A stretch of DNA of 64,000 nt from assembly GCA_012103535.1 (NCBI GenBank), contig WLWQ01000001.1:868001-932000 (forward strand). Direction: 5' to 3'. The translations under genes and the position numbers were made by a program. The DNA comes from Pseudomonadales bacterium. Its GTDB lineage: Bacteria > Pseudomonadota > Gammaproteobacteria > Pseudomonadales > Pseudohongiellaceae. The notes beneath the pieces are model-generated. The model worked only from the letters and a program-made list of their open reading frames with translations. It was not told the DNA's origin and did no database searches. Below are positions 35,007 to 44,486 of this stretch, piece by piece. Position 1 is the first letter of the stretch; the number at the start of each line of letters is the position of its first letter.

Positions 35007-36752
35007 TTAGGCAGACTCTGCCACTTTGTGTTCAGCCAGAAAGACCTGCAGACCTTCGGCACCCAGGAATCGACTCAAGGTTTTGTGATCAGTCTTGCGG
35101 GCATCGACAATAATTAAACCTTCCAGCGAATCATTGAAACTAGAGTGGATATTAAAACAGACCATTCGACCGTTCAGGGATAAGTAATGACGCAAAAGAA
35201 CAGGAACAGCTTTACCCGGATCGCAGCGTCCAATTAATTTACCCAGCATCTTAATATTCGCTAATTCAGACAACATGTCCTGTGTCCAGACGCAATTTTC
35301 AACTTTATGGGGAGTAAGCGGCTGCACCAGATCGACAAAATCAATTGCCTTAAAATTTGTCAGCAGGGTATCGGCTATTAGAGACCTGGCAAGATCGCTA
35401 TACTCTCTGGAAACACTGACCGACCCGAACAAGGTATGGTACTGAGGCATAGTTGTTAAAATGGCTCCTATACCTCGCCAAAGCAGATTTAGAGACACTG
35501 GTCGACGCTGGTAATCAGGATGAATAAAGGATCGGCCCATTTCGATGGCGGAACCTAATTGCTTAATAAAGGCTTCGTCATATTTATACAAGGATCGACT
35601 ATAAAGACCTTTTACACCATGTTCGGCAACAATTTGATCCACCAGTCCAACCCGATAAGCACCCGCGATTCGACGTTCAGCTTTATCCCATAAAAACAAA
35701 TGCAAATAGTGAGGATCGAACTGATCGGAGTCTTTAGCAAGTCCTGTGCCTTCGCCGACATCACGAAAGATTATCTCTCTGGCGATAGCAATCTGCTCCA
35801 TGATTGTTCCCAAACGATCATAAGGCGCGCAGTAAACATCAAATTCTTCGTGTTCAACCAGACGAAACTCTTCCAAGCTGGCGATATCTTTCTCTAACTG
35901 GGAGAAGTTCACATCGCGATCAAATTCTTGGATTCCTTCCTGGGTCTTTACTTCGTAATTACTTGGCAGCTGCGCTAATGCATCGGTCGATACTCGTAAA
36001 TATTCGGTAACAGCTTTAGGGCTTTTCAGTAAACGCAGTTCTTGAGATGGCACTGGCCGTCCAAATATTAGCGGCAGTTCAAATCCTTGTTTGTTTGCCA
36101 GCTGTCTTGGTAATAACAGTGTGCGCAGGCGCGGATGAATGACTCCAGCCGCATAGAAATAGCCGCTGTTACGACCTCCCACATACACCGGCACTGTTGT
36201 GCATTCATAGCGCTTAATTAATTGCCCTACCAATCGACTCCAAGGTCGATCCTGGATTCTCCGCTGACTGAATTCGTATGCAGACACCATACCAGCAGGA
36301 AAGATGAGAACCGCTCCCCCACTCTTCAGGTGCTTATGCACCTGCTTTATGCCGCCGACATTGCCAGCCGCAGCATTGCTTGAGAGCACATCGACACCGA
36401 TGAAGAGATCAGTGAGTTCTGGAATTCGCCGCAATAGCTCGTTAGTTAGTACCTGAAGATCAGGCCGGATTTTTAGAATTTCCTGCGCTAGCGCCATCCC
36501 TTCCAGACCTCCCAGGGGATGATTTGCCACGATTAACAGGGGCCCTTGCTTTGGAATCTCATCGAGATTTTCTTCGTTCCTGAGTACATTGCTTACCCCC
36601 AATGCCTCCAGGGTATAGTCAAGAAAGTCCCTTGGATTGGTTTTAAGGGGCCGACGATCGTAAATTTTCCCGAGCGGATGCAGCCCCAGCAGCCGTTCAA
36701 ATAGAGAAGCAAGAAAGCGAGGCTTTATAGGTATATGGGTGGGATTAGTCAT
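35007..36752 (-). CDS. Bifunctional acyltransferase (OlsF-like)
   Basis: A 581-residue protein with two acyltransferase halves. Residues about 60-260 are PlsC-like: ANHPLGGLEGMALAQ (NHPLGG type with E in place of D) and FPAGMVSAYEFSQRRI. Residues about 290-540 are a GNAT domain of the OlsB/hemolysin type: RDVGEGTG, DPHYLHLFLWD, IAGAYRVGLVDQI, EMGRSFIHPDYQRRP. The known OlsF enzymes join these activities to make ornithine or related aminolipids; by analogy this protein could N- and O-acylate an amino-acid head group. It overlaps the ATP-grasp gene by 8 bases. The identity of the head group is not shown by sequence. Confidence 0.75.
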   Translation of the reverse strand: MTNPTHIPIKPRFLASLFERLLGLHPLGKIYDRRPLKTNPRDFLDYTLEALGVSNVLRNEENLDEIPKQGPLLIVANHPLGGLEGMALAQEILKIRPDLQVLTNELLRRIPELTDLFIGVDVLSSNAAAGNVGGIKQVHKHLKSGGAVLIFPAGMVSAYEFSQRRIQDRPWSRLVGQLIKRYECTTVPVYVGGRNSGYFYAAGVIHPRLRTLLLPRQLANKQGFELPLIFGRPVPSQELRLLKSPKAVTEYLRVSTDALAQLPSNYEVKTQEGIQEFDRDVNFSQLEKDIASLEEFRLVEHEEFDVYCAPYDRLGTIMEQIAIAREIIFRDVGEGTGLAKDSDQFDPHYLHLFLWDKAERRIAGAYRVGLVDQIVAEHGVKGLYSRSLYKYDEAFIKQLGSAIEMGRSFIHPDYQRRPVSLNLLWRGIGAILTTMPQYHTLFGSVSVSREYSDLARSLIADTLLTNFKAIDFVDLVQPLTPHKVENCVWTQDMLSELANIKMLGKLIGRCDPGKAVPVLLRHYLSLNGRMVCFNIHSSFNDSLEGLIIVDARKTDHKTLSRFLGAEGLQVFLAEHKVAESA

Positions 36753-37866
36753 TGTGGGGGTATTGCTTCACGAGTTCTTTTTCGTAACGCCAGGCGCGAT
36801 AAAGCTGAACAAGCCCTGGTGTTTTATGCCCTCTCTTACGATTCGCGTGGCCAAGTTTAAACAGGGTATGGTACTGCTGCAATAAAGTTTTTATCGCATC
36901 CATAAGACTGGCATTGCGATCCCATATATTAATGGATTCAGAGCTCGCTCCATTGATCTCGATTATGTCGAAATTCTTTCCTGCTTTGAGACTTTCGATG
37001 TTCTCAAACTTAATATCCAGCCGCCCGTAGAAATAATCCGGGATGTCATCAAAAATCCTATCCAATGCCTGCGACAAATTGCTGCTTATTAAATCCCGGC
37101 CATCTCGAAACACTGCGCCGCGACAATGACTGGCGGAAAACACCAATCTATAGGGCTCTCCTTCTGGAATAATCTGCTGCCATTGCTGCTGATGCCGCTC
37201 ACGGTATAAATGCTGTAGCTCCCCTGCTCTGGGATCCTCGGCGACGAGTTCAGCGAGGGTCCTGCGGCCGTCACCGACCACATAGGGAGTATATTTCAGG
37301 GTTAATGAAGTAATTACACCGGCGTTGGTCTGTGGATAACGCACATAAAAGACGCCGGCTTCTGGATCCCATTTACTCAGCTGCTGAAATTGAATACTGC
37401 CGCTAACTGGAAATTCAGTCAGATAGCTGGAGAGTTCAGCTTCATCTTTTAACAGTTTTACACCAGCCCCACGACAACCAATATTGGGCTTGCCAACAAT
37501 CGGCAAATTCAAATTATGCTTTTTGAGTAAATTCAGAACTGCTTGAGTCTGTTGTGCATTGTTTTCTGCACTGACTTCATAAACACACCAAGGCAAAATC
37601 CATTGCCTGGCCTCGCTCCCAGCAGCATCGAACACGGCTGACTTTGCCACCCCGACCATACCGGACAAAGGCACGGCTGGACTGGCAATTAAAGGCAAAG
37701 ATAAGCTGCGATAGCGAATAGACAGAAAGGCCCAGAGGATGACTACCGGCACGTACATGAGCCACATAGGCCAGAATTCGAAAAACGAAGTGTTGCGCCC
37801 ACTCAAATCTAATGGCGGCATTCCGGGCGGAACATAATAGCTTGCGTCGTTTGGAGGTTTATTCAA
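36745..37866 (-). CDS. ATP-grasp protein with N-terminal membrane segment
   Basis: A 373-residue protein. A hydrophobic segment near residues 28-55 (FFEFWPMWLMYVPVVILWAFLSI) anchors or targets it to the membrane. The rest is an ATP-grasp fold: GKPNIGCRGAGVKLLKDEAE (ATP lid), LTLKYTPYVVGDGRRTLAEL, and the metal site IIEINGASSESINIWDR. The closest known type is D-alanine--D-alanine ligase and related carboxylate-amine ligases. Because it is co-transcribed with an OlsF-like acyltransferase (8-base overlap), it may attach an amino acid to a lipid precursor. This is inference and no known pathway is confirmed. Confidence 0.7.
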   Translation of the reverse strand: MNKPPNDASYYVPPGMPPLDLSGRNTSFFEFWPMWLMYVPVVILWAFLSIRYRSLSLPLIASPAVPLSGMVGVAKSAVFDAAGSEARQWILPWCVYEVSAENNAQQTQAVLNLLKKHNLNLPIVGKPNIGCRGAGVKLLKDEAELSSYLTEFPVSGSIQFQQLSKWDPEAGVFYVRYPQTNAGVITSLTLKYTPYVVGDGRRTLAELVAEDPRAGELQHLYRERHQQQWQQIIPEGEPYRLVFSASHCRGAVFRDGRDLISSNLSQALDRIFDDIPDYFYGRLDIKFENIESLKAGKNFDIIEINGASSESINIWDRNASLMDAIKTLLQQYHTLFKLGHANRKRGHKTPGLVQLYRAWRYEKELVKQYPHND

Positions 37867-38046
37867 AATTCAGTGTGTCGGGCGATATAGAAGGTTAGAC
37901 CGCGTTGGCAAATAATTCGTTTCATTATTGCATTCACGACCGTCACCCTCAATTAGCTGTCTGACTAATGCGAGGGCAAATCAGCGCAGTCGCTGTTATT
38001 ATCAAGCAGTTATTATCAAACCAAGCCAGTCGCAGGATTTCTTGGA

Positions 38047-38454
38047 ATGCTCAGTAAATTCCTTTTAACAACAGCAGTTATTATTGGTGCCTTTTTCGTT
38101 CTCCGTCAGCGCCACATACGCAGCGAAAACGATTCGGCGCCGAAAGCGATCGAAAGAGACGCTGTAGAGAATGCAAAAGCCGCGGCCAAAGATGAGCTTT
38201 CAGCAGACCTGCGTGCCGCCGCCTATATGTTTTTAGCGCTGATGGTTGGATTAGGCGCAGCACTTTACTATTTTGACTGGCAAGATGACCACACTGTGTT
38301 AACGATTAACTTGCACCGAGATAACGAATCGGGCCCAGTAAGTTATGAAGTTTATAAGTATCAATTAGAAAATCGGTCTTTTGTCACGATTGACGGAAGG
38401 GCAATTACCGTCGCCAGCAATGAGCGCATGGAAATTATTGGACTGGACGACTAG
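38047..38454 (+). CDS. Membrane protein of unknown function
   Basis: A 135-residue protein with an N-terminal helix (LLTTAVIIGAFFVL), a charged helix (about residues 30-55, rich in Ala, Glu and Lys), a second helix (YMFLALMVGLGAALYYFDW), and a soluble C-terminal part resembling a small beta-domain. I find no family. It is convergent with fdsD; the two overlap by 4 bases at their 3' ends. Confidence 0.6.
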   Translation: MLSKFLLTTAVIIGAFFVLRQRHIRSENDSAPKAIERDAVENAKAAAKDELSADLRAAAYMFLALMVGLGAALYYFDWQDDHTVLTINLHRDNESGPVSYEVYKYQLENRSFVTIDGRAITVASNERMEIIGLDD

Positions 38455-38681
38455 CTCTTAGCTTTGGCAAGTTGTTCTACTGCAAGTCTTGTCAACTCTT
38501 TTAGTTCAGATCCTCCATTTTCTGCGTACTGAATTATTTTATCTTTCATCGATGGCGCCCAGAAACGCGTCATATGATTAGCGATTCTCTGTGCAGCAAC
38601 TTCGGGCGAATCCTTATGGCTAACATTGTCACTTATCTGATTAGCCATTTTTATAAGATGATTGAGTTCCGTGTCATTCAT
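38451..38681 (-). CDS. fdsD: Formate dehydrogenase subunit delta
   Basis: A 76-residue soluble protein matching FdsD: LNHLIKMANQISDNVSHK, then VAAQRIANHMTRFWAPSMKDKIIQY and ELTRLAVEQL. It is needed for full activity of NAD-dependent formate dehydrogenase in other species; its exact role is debated. It overlaps the fdhD gene by four bases (ATGA). Confidence 0.9.
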   Translation of the reverse strand: MNDTELNHLIKMANQISDNVSHKDSPEVAAQRIANHMTRFWAPSMKDKIIQYAENGGSELKELTRLAVEQLAKAKS

Positions 38682-39496
38682 TCTGCTTTGCGCTCACTCG
38701 CATCAACGTAAGTTACATGCCTGTTTTTCCGGGCGAATCCAATTAGAGAAATTCCTAATTGTTCTGCCAACTCAATTGCCATAGTAGTAGCGGCAGAGAC
38801 TGCCACCAGCAAAGAGCCGTTGACCATGGCGGTTTTCTGCACCATTTCATAACTGGCGCGGCTCGACACAAGGATAAAACCGGCATTCAAAAAGTCCGGA
38901 TTTAGCATGTTCTTTTGTGCCATAACCCCAATAAGTTTGTCTAGCGCATTGTGACGACCAACATCTTCACACAGTTCTAGAATCGATCCCTCTCTACTAC
39001 ACCAGGCCGCGCCATGAACTGCCCCGGTCAATTTTTGCAGCGGTTGATTTTCACCTAATTGTGCAACAGCTCCATTGATCGCATCGTGATTCACCTCAAA
39101 ATGGTTAGTAACCGGCGTTGCAGCCAGGCGTACCTGTTGCAAAGACTCAGATCCGCAAATTCCACAACCGGTACGGCCAGTTAAACTTCGTCTTCTTTCT
39201 TTTAATTCGGCAAATCGTTGATTAGAGATTGTGCAACCGATCTCTATGCCATCGGTTCCTGGAGTTACTTGAATGTCATAGATTTCATTCAAGTCTTTGA
39301 CAATACCTTCACTCAGACTAAATCCTAAGGCAAACGCTTCAAGCTCGGTTGGCGTAATCATCATTACTGCATGGGAGACGTCGTTATAAACCAGCGCGAC
39401 TGGTACTTCTTCTGCGATAGCATCGGATAACTGGTCGACAGATTGCTTGGACCAGACCTGGACGGATTGATTTTTAGACCCGGTTGATTCGCTCAC
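38678..39496 (-). CDS. fdhD: Formate dehydrogenase sulfurtransferase FdhD (FdsC)
   Basis: A 272-residue maturation factor that passes sulfur from IscS to the molybdenum cofactor before it enters FdsA. The family's redox-active loop reads GRTGCGICG (Cys-x-x-Cys). Also conserved are HAVMMITPTELEAFALGFSLSEGIV, GAVHGAAWC and CEDVGRHNALDKLIG. The start codon is GTG at 39496. It lies 13 bases downstream of fdsA, the order seen in fdsGBACD operons, where it is called fdsC. Confidence 0.94.
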   Translation of the reverse strand: MSESTGSKNQSVQVWSKQSVDQLSDAIAEEVPVALVYNDVSHAVMMITPTELEAFALGFSLSEGIVKDLNEIYDIQVTPGTDGIEIGCTISNQRFAELKERRRSLTGRTGCGICGSESLQQVRLAATPVTNHFEVNHDAINGAVAQLGENQPLQKLTGAVHGAAWCSREGSILELCEDVGRHNALDKLIGVMAQKNMLNPDFLNAGFILVSSRASYEMVQKTAMVNGSLLVAVSAATTMAIELAEQLGISLIGFARKNRHVTYVDASERKAE

Positions 39497-39509
39497 AGAT
39501 AAATCAAGC

Positions 39510-42407
39510 TTAAGAATCGGCTTCCTGCAAGAAGGCGACTTGTTGTTGAGTAAATTTTTCGAAGTGTGACTGCCATTCTGATTGACCAGTCATTTTTCGC
39601 ACCTCTACCGCGGTAACTTTATATTCGGGACAGTTCGTAGCCCAGTCCGAGTTATCGGTAGTTATCACATTGGCACCAGATTCCGGATGATGAAAGGTAG
39701 TGTAGACAACTCCGGGCTGAACCCGATCGGTCAGGTCTGCACGCAGCATGGTATCTCCGGCACGACTCGACACTTGCAGCATATCTCCATGAATAATACC
39801 TCGATGTTCCGCATCGTGAGGATGAATTTCCAACACATCTTCCTGATGCCATTCCATATTGTCTGTGCGACGTGTTTGCGCACCAACGTTGTACTGAGAA
39901 AGGATGCGTCCGGTAGTCATCAATAGCGGGAAACGCTTGTTTACTTTTTCATCGGTTGCAACGAATTCTGTAACTGCGAAAAATCCATCACCGCGAACAA
40001 ATTCTTCTACATGCATTATTGGAGTGCCATAGGGTGAAATATCGTTACAAGGCCATTGAATAGAGCCTTCCTCATCCAGACGCTGATAGCTTACCCCTTC
40101 AAAGGTCGGTGTAAGTTGTGCAATCTCATCCATAATTTCAGATGGATGCTGATAATTCATCTCAAACCCCAAGGCATTGGATAAAGCCATCGTCGCTTCC
40201 CAGTCCGCCTTGCCACTAAGAGGCGCCATGACTTTTCTTACCGGTGAAATCCGTCGTTCTGCATTGGTAAAAGTGCCATCTTTCTCGAGAAACGATGCGC
40301 CCGGTAGAAAAACATGTGCGTACTTAGCAGTTTCGTTAAGAAATATGTCCTGCACAATCAGGCAATCCAGATTTCTTAGCGCTGCTTCCACATGCTGGAG
40401 GTTAGGATCTGATTGTGCCAGGTCCTCGCCTTGACAATATAGCCCTTTGAAACTTCCAGCTACTGCAGCATCGAACATATTGGGTATGCGCAAACCCGGT
40501 TCATTCTTGATGCTTACGCCCCATAGTTTTTCAAAGGGCTCGCGTACACTGTCGATTGAAACATGGCGATAACCCGGCAGCTCATGGGGAAACGATCCCA
40601 TGTCACAAGAGCCCTGTACGTTATTCTGCCCCCGCAAAGGATTAACCCCTACTCCTTCGCGCCCAATATTGCCGGTAAGCATTGCTAGATTCGCGATACC
40701 CATAACCGCAGTGGAACCCTGACTGTGCTCCGTGACACCGAGACCATAATAAATAGAACCGTTAGGAGCCTTAGCAAAAAGCTGCGCTGCAGCAATGATT
40801 TTTTCAGCGGAAACTCCCGTGACTTGCGCCATGGCTTCTGGGGAATTTTTCTCATTACTGATAAATGCTTTCCATTGCTGGAAAGGTTCATCCTCGCAGC
40901 GTGAGTCAATAAATGCTTTGTCTTCCAGTCCTTCTCGAACTATGGCATGAGCCAGTGCATTTAATAGTGCGACGTTTGTACCCGGCAACAAATCTAAATG
41001 GTGTTCGCTATTAACATGTGGGCTCTTAACCAAATCGATACGACGAGGATCCGCAACTATTAATTGTGCTCCCTCGCGCAAACGCCGTTTCATGCGCGAG
41101 GCGAATACCGGGTGAGCATCGGTTGGATTCGCGCCAATGACGATAATGACATCGGATTTTTCGACAGAATCGAAGGTTTGGGTACCGGCCGATTCGCCCA
41201 GTGTGGTTTTTAGCCCGTAACCCGTTGGGGAATGACAGACTCGTGCACAGGTATCGACATTATTATTGCCGAATGCTGCTCTTACTAATTTTTGCACCAG
41301 ATAAGTTTCTTCATTACTGCAACGGGAAGAAGTTATTCCACCGACTGAATCACTGCCGTACTCTTTTTGAATTTGACGAATCTTATTGGCGGCAAAATTT
41401 ACTGCTTCATCCCAACTCACTTGCCGCCATGGTTCTTCAATTCTCTCTCGAATCATTGGCTCGGTAATTCGATCTTTGTGGGTTGCGTAGCCAAAAGCAA
41501 AGCGACCCTTCACACATGAATGACCGCGATTAGCTTTTCCACCTTTGAACGGTACCATGCGTACTACCTGATCGCCTCTGACTTCGGCCTTAAACGCACA
41601 GCCAACTCCACAGTATGCACAAGTAGTGATAACTTCATGCTCCGGCAAGCCGTTTTCGATTACGGAGTTTTCCATCAAGGTAGCGGTTGGACATGCTTGC
41701 ACACAGGCGCCACATGACACACATTCAGAATCCATAAAAGGTTCATTTTGACCAGCAGAAACTTTCGATTCGAAACCTCTGCCATCAATTGTTAAGGCAA
41801 AAGTACCTTGAACCTCTTCACAAGCTCTCACACAACGGGAACATACAATGCATTTAGCCGGATCGAATGTGAAATAAGCATGGCTTGAATCTTTTTCCGC
41901 ATCGAGATGGTTTTCACCTTCATAACCATAGCGAACTTCCCTTAGCCCAACTTCACCCGCCATATCCTGTAACTGACAATCACCATTGGCCGCACAAGTT
42001 AAGCAATCCAATGGATGGTCTGAGATGTAAAGCTCCATTACGTTGCGTCGAAGCTTGGCAATTTCCTGTGATTGAGTGCGGACTACCATGCCCTCTTCTG
42101 CTTGAGTGGTACAAGACGCTGGAAAGCCTTTACGACCTTCTATTTGCACCAAACAAATTCGGCAAGAACCAAAGGCCTCAAGAGAGTCGGTAGCACAGAG
42201 CCGGGGTACGTTAATATCGAGATTTCCCGCAGCTCGCATGATGGAGGTGCCTGCAGGCACAGTAATGCTCTGTCCATCTATTGATAGCGTAACTAACTGC
42301 CCAGCTTCTTCACTATCAACTGGTATCTCCGGCGTGCCGTAATCCCGGTAAGGATCACTGAGCTGTCCCGGTTGGGCATTTTTATTTGGATCGTAGTGCT
42401 GCAGCAT
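39510..42407 (-). CDS. fdsA: NAD-dependent formate dehydrogenase alpha subunit
   Basis: The 965-residue catalytic subunit carries bis-MGD molybdenum and several iron-sulfur clusters. N-terminal region: CRICLVQIEGRKGFPASC (2Fe-2S), the HPLDCLTCAANGDCQLQD set, CIVCSRCVRACEEVQG and CVSCGACVQACPT (4Fe-4S pairs), and CAYCGVGC (catalytic-domain cluster). The molybdenum ligand is a cysteine in the RVCHSPTGYGL segment, not selenocysteine. Oxidises formate to CO2 in the cytosol and passes electrons to FdsB. It lies 16 bases after fdsB. Confidence 0.95.
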   Translation of the reverse strand: MLQHYDPNKNAQPGQLSDPYRDYGTPEIPVDSEEAGQLVTLSIDGQSITVPAGTSIMRAAGNLDINVPRLCATDSLEAFGSCRICLVQIEGRKGFPASCTTQAEEGMVVRTQSQEIAKLRRNVMELYISDHPLDCLTCAANGDCQLQDMAGEVGLREVRYGYEGENHLDAEKDSSHAYFTFDPAKCIVCSRCVRACEEVQGTFALTIDGRGFESKVSAGQNEPFMDSECVSCGACVQACPTATLMENSVIENGLPEHEVITTCAYCGVGCAFKAEVRGDQVVRMVPFKGGKANRGHSCVKGRFAFGYATHKDRITEPMIRERIEEPWRQVSWDEAVNFAANKIRQIQKEYGSDSVGGITSSRCSNEETYLVQKLVRAAFGNNNVDTCARVCHSPTGYGLKTTLGESAGTQTFDSVEKSDVIIVIGANPTDAHPVFASRMKRRLREGAQLIVADPRRIDLVKSPHVNSEHHLDLLPGTNVALLNALAHAIVREGLEDKAFIDSRCEDEPFQQWKAFISNEKNSPEAMAQVTGVSAEKIIAAAQLFAKAPNGSIYYGLGVTEHSQGSTAVMGIANLAMLTGNIGREGVGVNPLRGQNNVQGSCDMGSFPHELPGYRHVSIDSVREPFEKLWGVSIKNEPGLRIPNMFDAAVAGSFKGLYCQGEDLAQSDPNLQHVEAALRNLDCLIVQDIFLNETAKYAHVFLPGASFLEKDGTFTNAERRISPVRKVMAPLSGKADWEATMALSNALGFEMNYQHPSEIMDEIAQLTPTFEGVSYQRLDEEGSIQWPCNDISPYGTPIMHVEEFVRGDGFFAVTEFVATDEKVNKRFPLLMTTGRILSQYNVGAQTRRTDNMEWHQEDVLEIHPHDAEHRGIIHGDMLQVSSRAGDTMLRADLTDRVQPGVVYTTFHHPESGANVITTDNSDWATNCPEYKVTAVEVRKMTGQSEWQSHFEKFTQQQVAFLQEADS

Positions 42408-42423
42408 TACTTGCTAGTCCTAA

Positions 42424-43971
42424 TCAGCCCTGCTCGAAATCTTCGGCAAAATGTTTCAAGGCGCTGCGCACTGGGAAAGGCGTCAATCCGCCCATAGCGC
42501 AGAGGGAACCAGCTACCATTGTATCGCAAAGTTCCAGCAGTAATTCCTTGTTTTCGCCGGAATTTTCACCCTCTCTGATGAGGTCAATCACTTCCACACC
42601 ACGGACAGAGCCGATGCGGCATGGCGTGCATTTTCCGCAAGATTCGATGGCGCAAAATTCCATGGAAAATCGCGCTTGCTCGCTCATATCAACGCTATCG
42701 TCAAAGGCCACGATACCACCATGTCCTAGCATTCCGTCGATGGCTACGAAGGCTTCATAGTCCAATGGAGTATCCCATTGGCTCTCCGACAAATAGGCGC
42801 CAAGTGGCCCTCCTACCTGTACCGCTTTTAATGGCCGGCCGCTGCGAGAACCTCCACCGTATTCATAAAGCATATCTCTTAAGGTTGCGCCAAAGGGAAT
42901 TTCAACCAGACCCGCTTGTTTGATATTCCCAGCGAGTTGAAATGGGAGTGTGCCTCGAGATCGATCAATTCCATAGTTGTGATAAGAAGCGGCGCCTTCG
43001 GCAATGATGCCAGGCACTGCAGCCAGAGAAATCACGTTATTAATTACAGTCGGTTTGCCAAAAAGTCCTTCGATTGCGGGTAATGGCGGTTTCGGTCGCA
43101 CCTCTCCGCGCTTACCTTCCAAACTTTCCAGCATCGAAGTTTCTTCTCCGCAAATATATGCCCCTGCGCCTAATCGAATTTCTATATCAAACGACGCTCC
43201 GCTATCCAGGATGTTAGATCCGAGAAAATTTTCGTCTCGGGCTGTTTCGATCGCTTCTTCCAGGATTGCGTGTGCAAGTGGATACTCATCACGCAAATAG
43301 ATATAGCCCTTTTCTGCTCCAACCGCTCTAGCTGCGATCGTCATCCCTTCAATTAAGCAATACGGATCGCTCTCCATTAGCATGCGATCGGAATAGGTGC
43401 CGGAATCACCTTCATCCGCATTACAGACGATGTATTTTTGGTCGGCCTCGTTGTCCAACACAGTCTGCCATTTGATCCCGGTTGGAAAGGCAGCGCCGCC
43501 CCGACCGCGCAATCCAGATTCTTTTACTTCAGTTACAAGATCCTGTGGTGTCATCGCCAACGCTTTCTTTAAACCAGTAAATCCCGAGTGATTCTGGTAG
43601 TCGGCAATTGAAAGTGATTCGCTTAGTCCTACTCTGGCGAAAGTAAGTCGTTGTTGCTGCTTTAGATAGGGAATCTCTTCTGTTGGCCCCAAATACTTTG
43701 GATGAGATTTATCGATCTCCCAACATTTCCCAGCGATAAAGTCATCAATATCTGCCAAGCCGATAGGACCGAATGCAACACGTTCATCTGCTGCTGCAAT
43801 TTCAATTAAAGGTTCCAGCCAGTAAAGGCCGCGGGAGCCATTTCTAATGACTTCATAATTAAGACTCTGCACAGAAAAATGTTGCTGCAACTTTGCTGCA
43901 ACCTGATTTGCTCCCAGGGAACAGGCTGTTGTATCTCGTGGTACAAAAACTTTGACGTTTCCCGCCATCAA
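42424..43971 (-). CDS. fdsB: NAD-dependent formate dehydrogenase beta subunit
   Basis: A 515-residue NuoF-like subunit with an N-terminal thioredoxin-like extension (about residues 1-110) and the flavin/NAD domain: GLRGRGGAAFPTGIKWQ, CNADEGDSGTYSDRMLMESDP, GAGAYICGEETSMLESLEG, and the cluster motif ESCGKCTPCRIG. It takes electrons from FdsA and reduces NAD+. The start overlaps fdsG by four bases; two tandem ATG codons are present. Confidence 0.94.
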   Translation of the reverse strand: MMAGNVKVFVPRDTTACSLGANQVAAKLQQHFSVQSLNYEVIRNGSRGLYWLEPLIEIAAADERVAFGPIGLADIDDFIAGKCWEIDKSHPKYLGPTEEIPYLKQQQRLTFARVGLSESLSIADYQNHSGFTGLKKALAMTPQDLVTEVKESGLRGRGGAAFPTGIKWQTVLDNEADQKYIVCNADEGDSGTYSDRMLMESDPYCLIEGMTIAARAVGAEKGYIYLRDEYPLAHAILEEAIETARDENFLGSNILDSGASFDIEIRLGAGAYICGEETSMLESLEGKRGEVRPKPPLPAIEGLFGKPTVINNVISLAAVPGIIAEGAASYHNYGIDRSRGTLPFQLAGNIKQAGLVEIPFGATLRDMLYEYGGGSRSGRPLKAVQVGGPLGAYLSESQWDTPLDYEAFVAIDGMLGHGGIVAFDDSVDMSEQARFSMEFCAIESCGKCTPCRIGSVRGVEVIDLIREGENSGENKELLLELCDTMVAGSLCAMGGLTPFPVRSALKHFAEDFEQG

Positions 43972-44465
43972 TTCTGCACCTCTACTTTTTCTGTGGCCAG
44001 ATCGGCAAGAATTGCATCGAATGCTGCTGGACCGACATGAGCGTGAATGTCATCCCCCACTCGAATCGCCGGCGAGCAGGCACAATTACCCAGACAATAG
44101 ACTGGCTCCAAAGTAATCTGTTCATCGGCAGTAGTTTGATGAAAATCGATTCCCAATGATTGCTTTGCATGTTGCTCAAGCTGTCTGCTGCCCATTGCCT
44201 GGCAAGATTCTGCCCTGCAAATCTGGATGGTATGGCGACCGGGCGGCGCGGAACGGAAGAAATGATAAAAACTAATTACACCATGAACTTCCGCCCGAGA
44301 AAGATTTAAACCTTCCGCAATCAAAGGCACTGTTTCTGGTGGAATAAATTTCAGCGCCTTCTGGATTTCATGAAGTATTATAAGAAGCGGGCCAGATGTC
44401 TCTTTATGCTCTGACACAATGCCGGATACTATTTCTTCCTTGGATATTTCCTTCTCTTTAGACAA
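43968..44465 (-). CDS. fdsG: NAD-dependent formate dehydrogenase gamma subunit
   Basis: A 165-residue NuoE-like subunit with one 2Fe-2S cluster bound by CRAESCQ and the CLGNCAC region. The upstream helix part contains EEIVSGIVSEHK and IPPETVPLIAEGLNLSRAEVHGVISFYHFF. The start codon is TTG at 44465, with GGAG about 11 bases upstream. It opens the fds operon; an exported beta-propeller gene lies 21 bases upstream on the same strand, so the operon may begin earlier. Confidence 0.93.
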   Translation of the reverse strand: MSKEKEISKEEIVSGIVSEHKETSGPLLIILHEIQKALKFIPPETVPLIAEGLNLSRAEVHGVISFYHFFRSAPPGRHTIQICRAESCQAMGSRQLEQHAKQSLGIDFHQTTADEQITLEPVYCLGNCACSPAIRVGDDIHAHVGPAAFDAILADLATEKVEVQN

Positions 44466-44486
44466 AGCTCTTACTCCGGCTTCGCG

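Noticed and set aside
42106..42342. Antisense ORFs over fdsA and other large genes
   Set aside because: They are shadows of long, well-supported genes in the same region.
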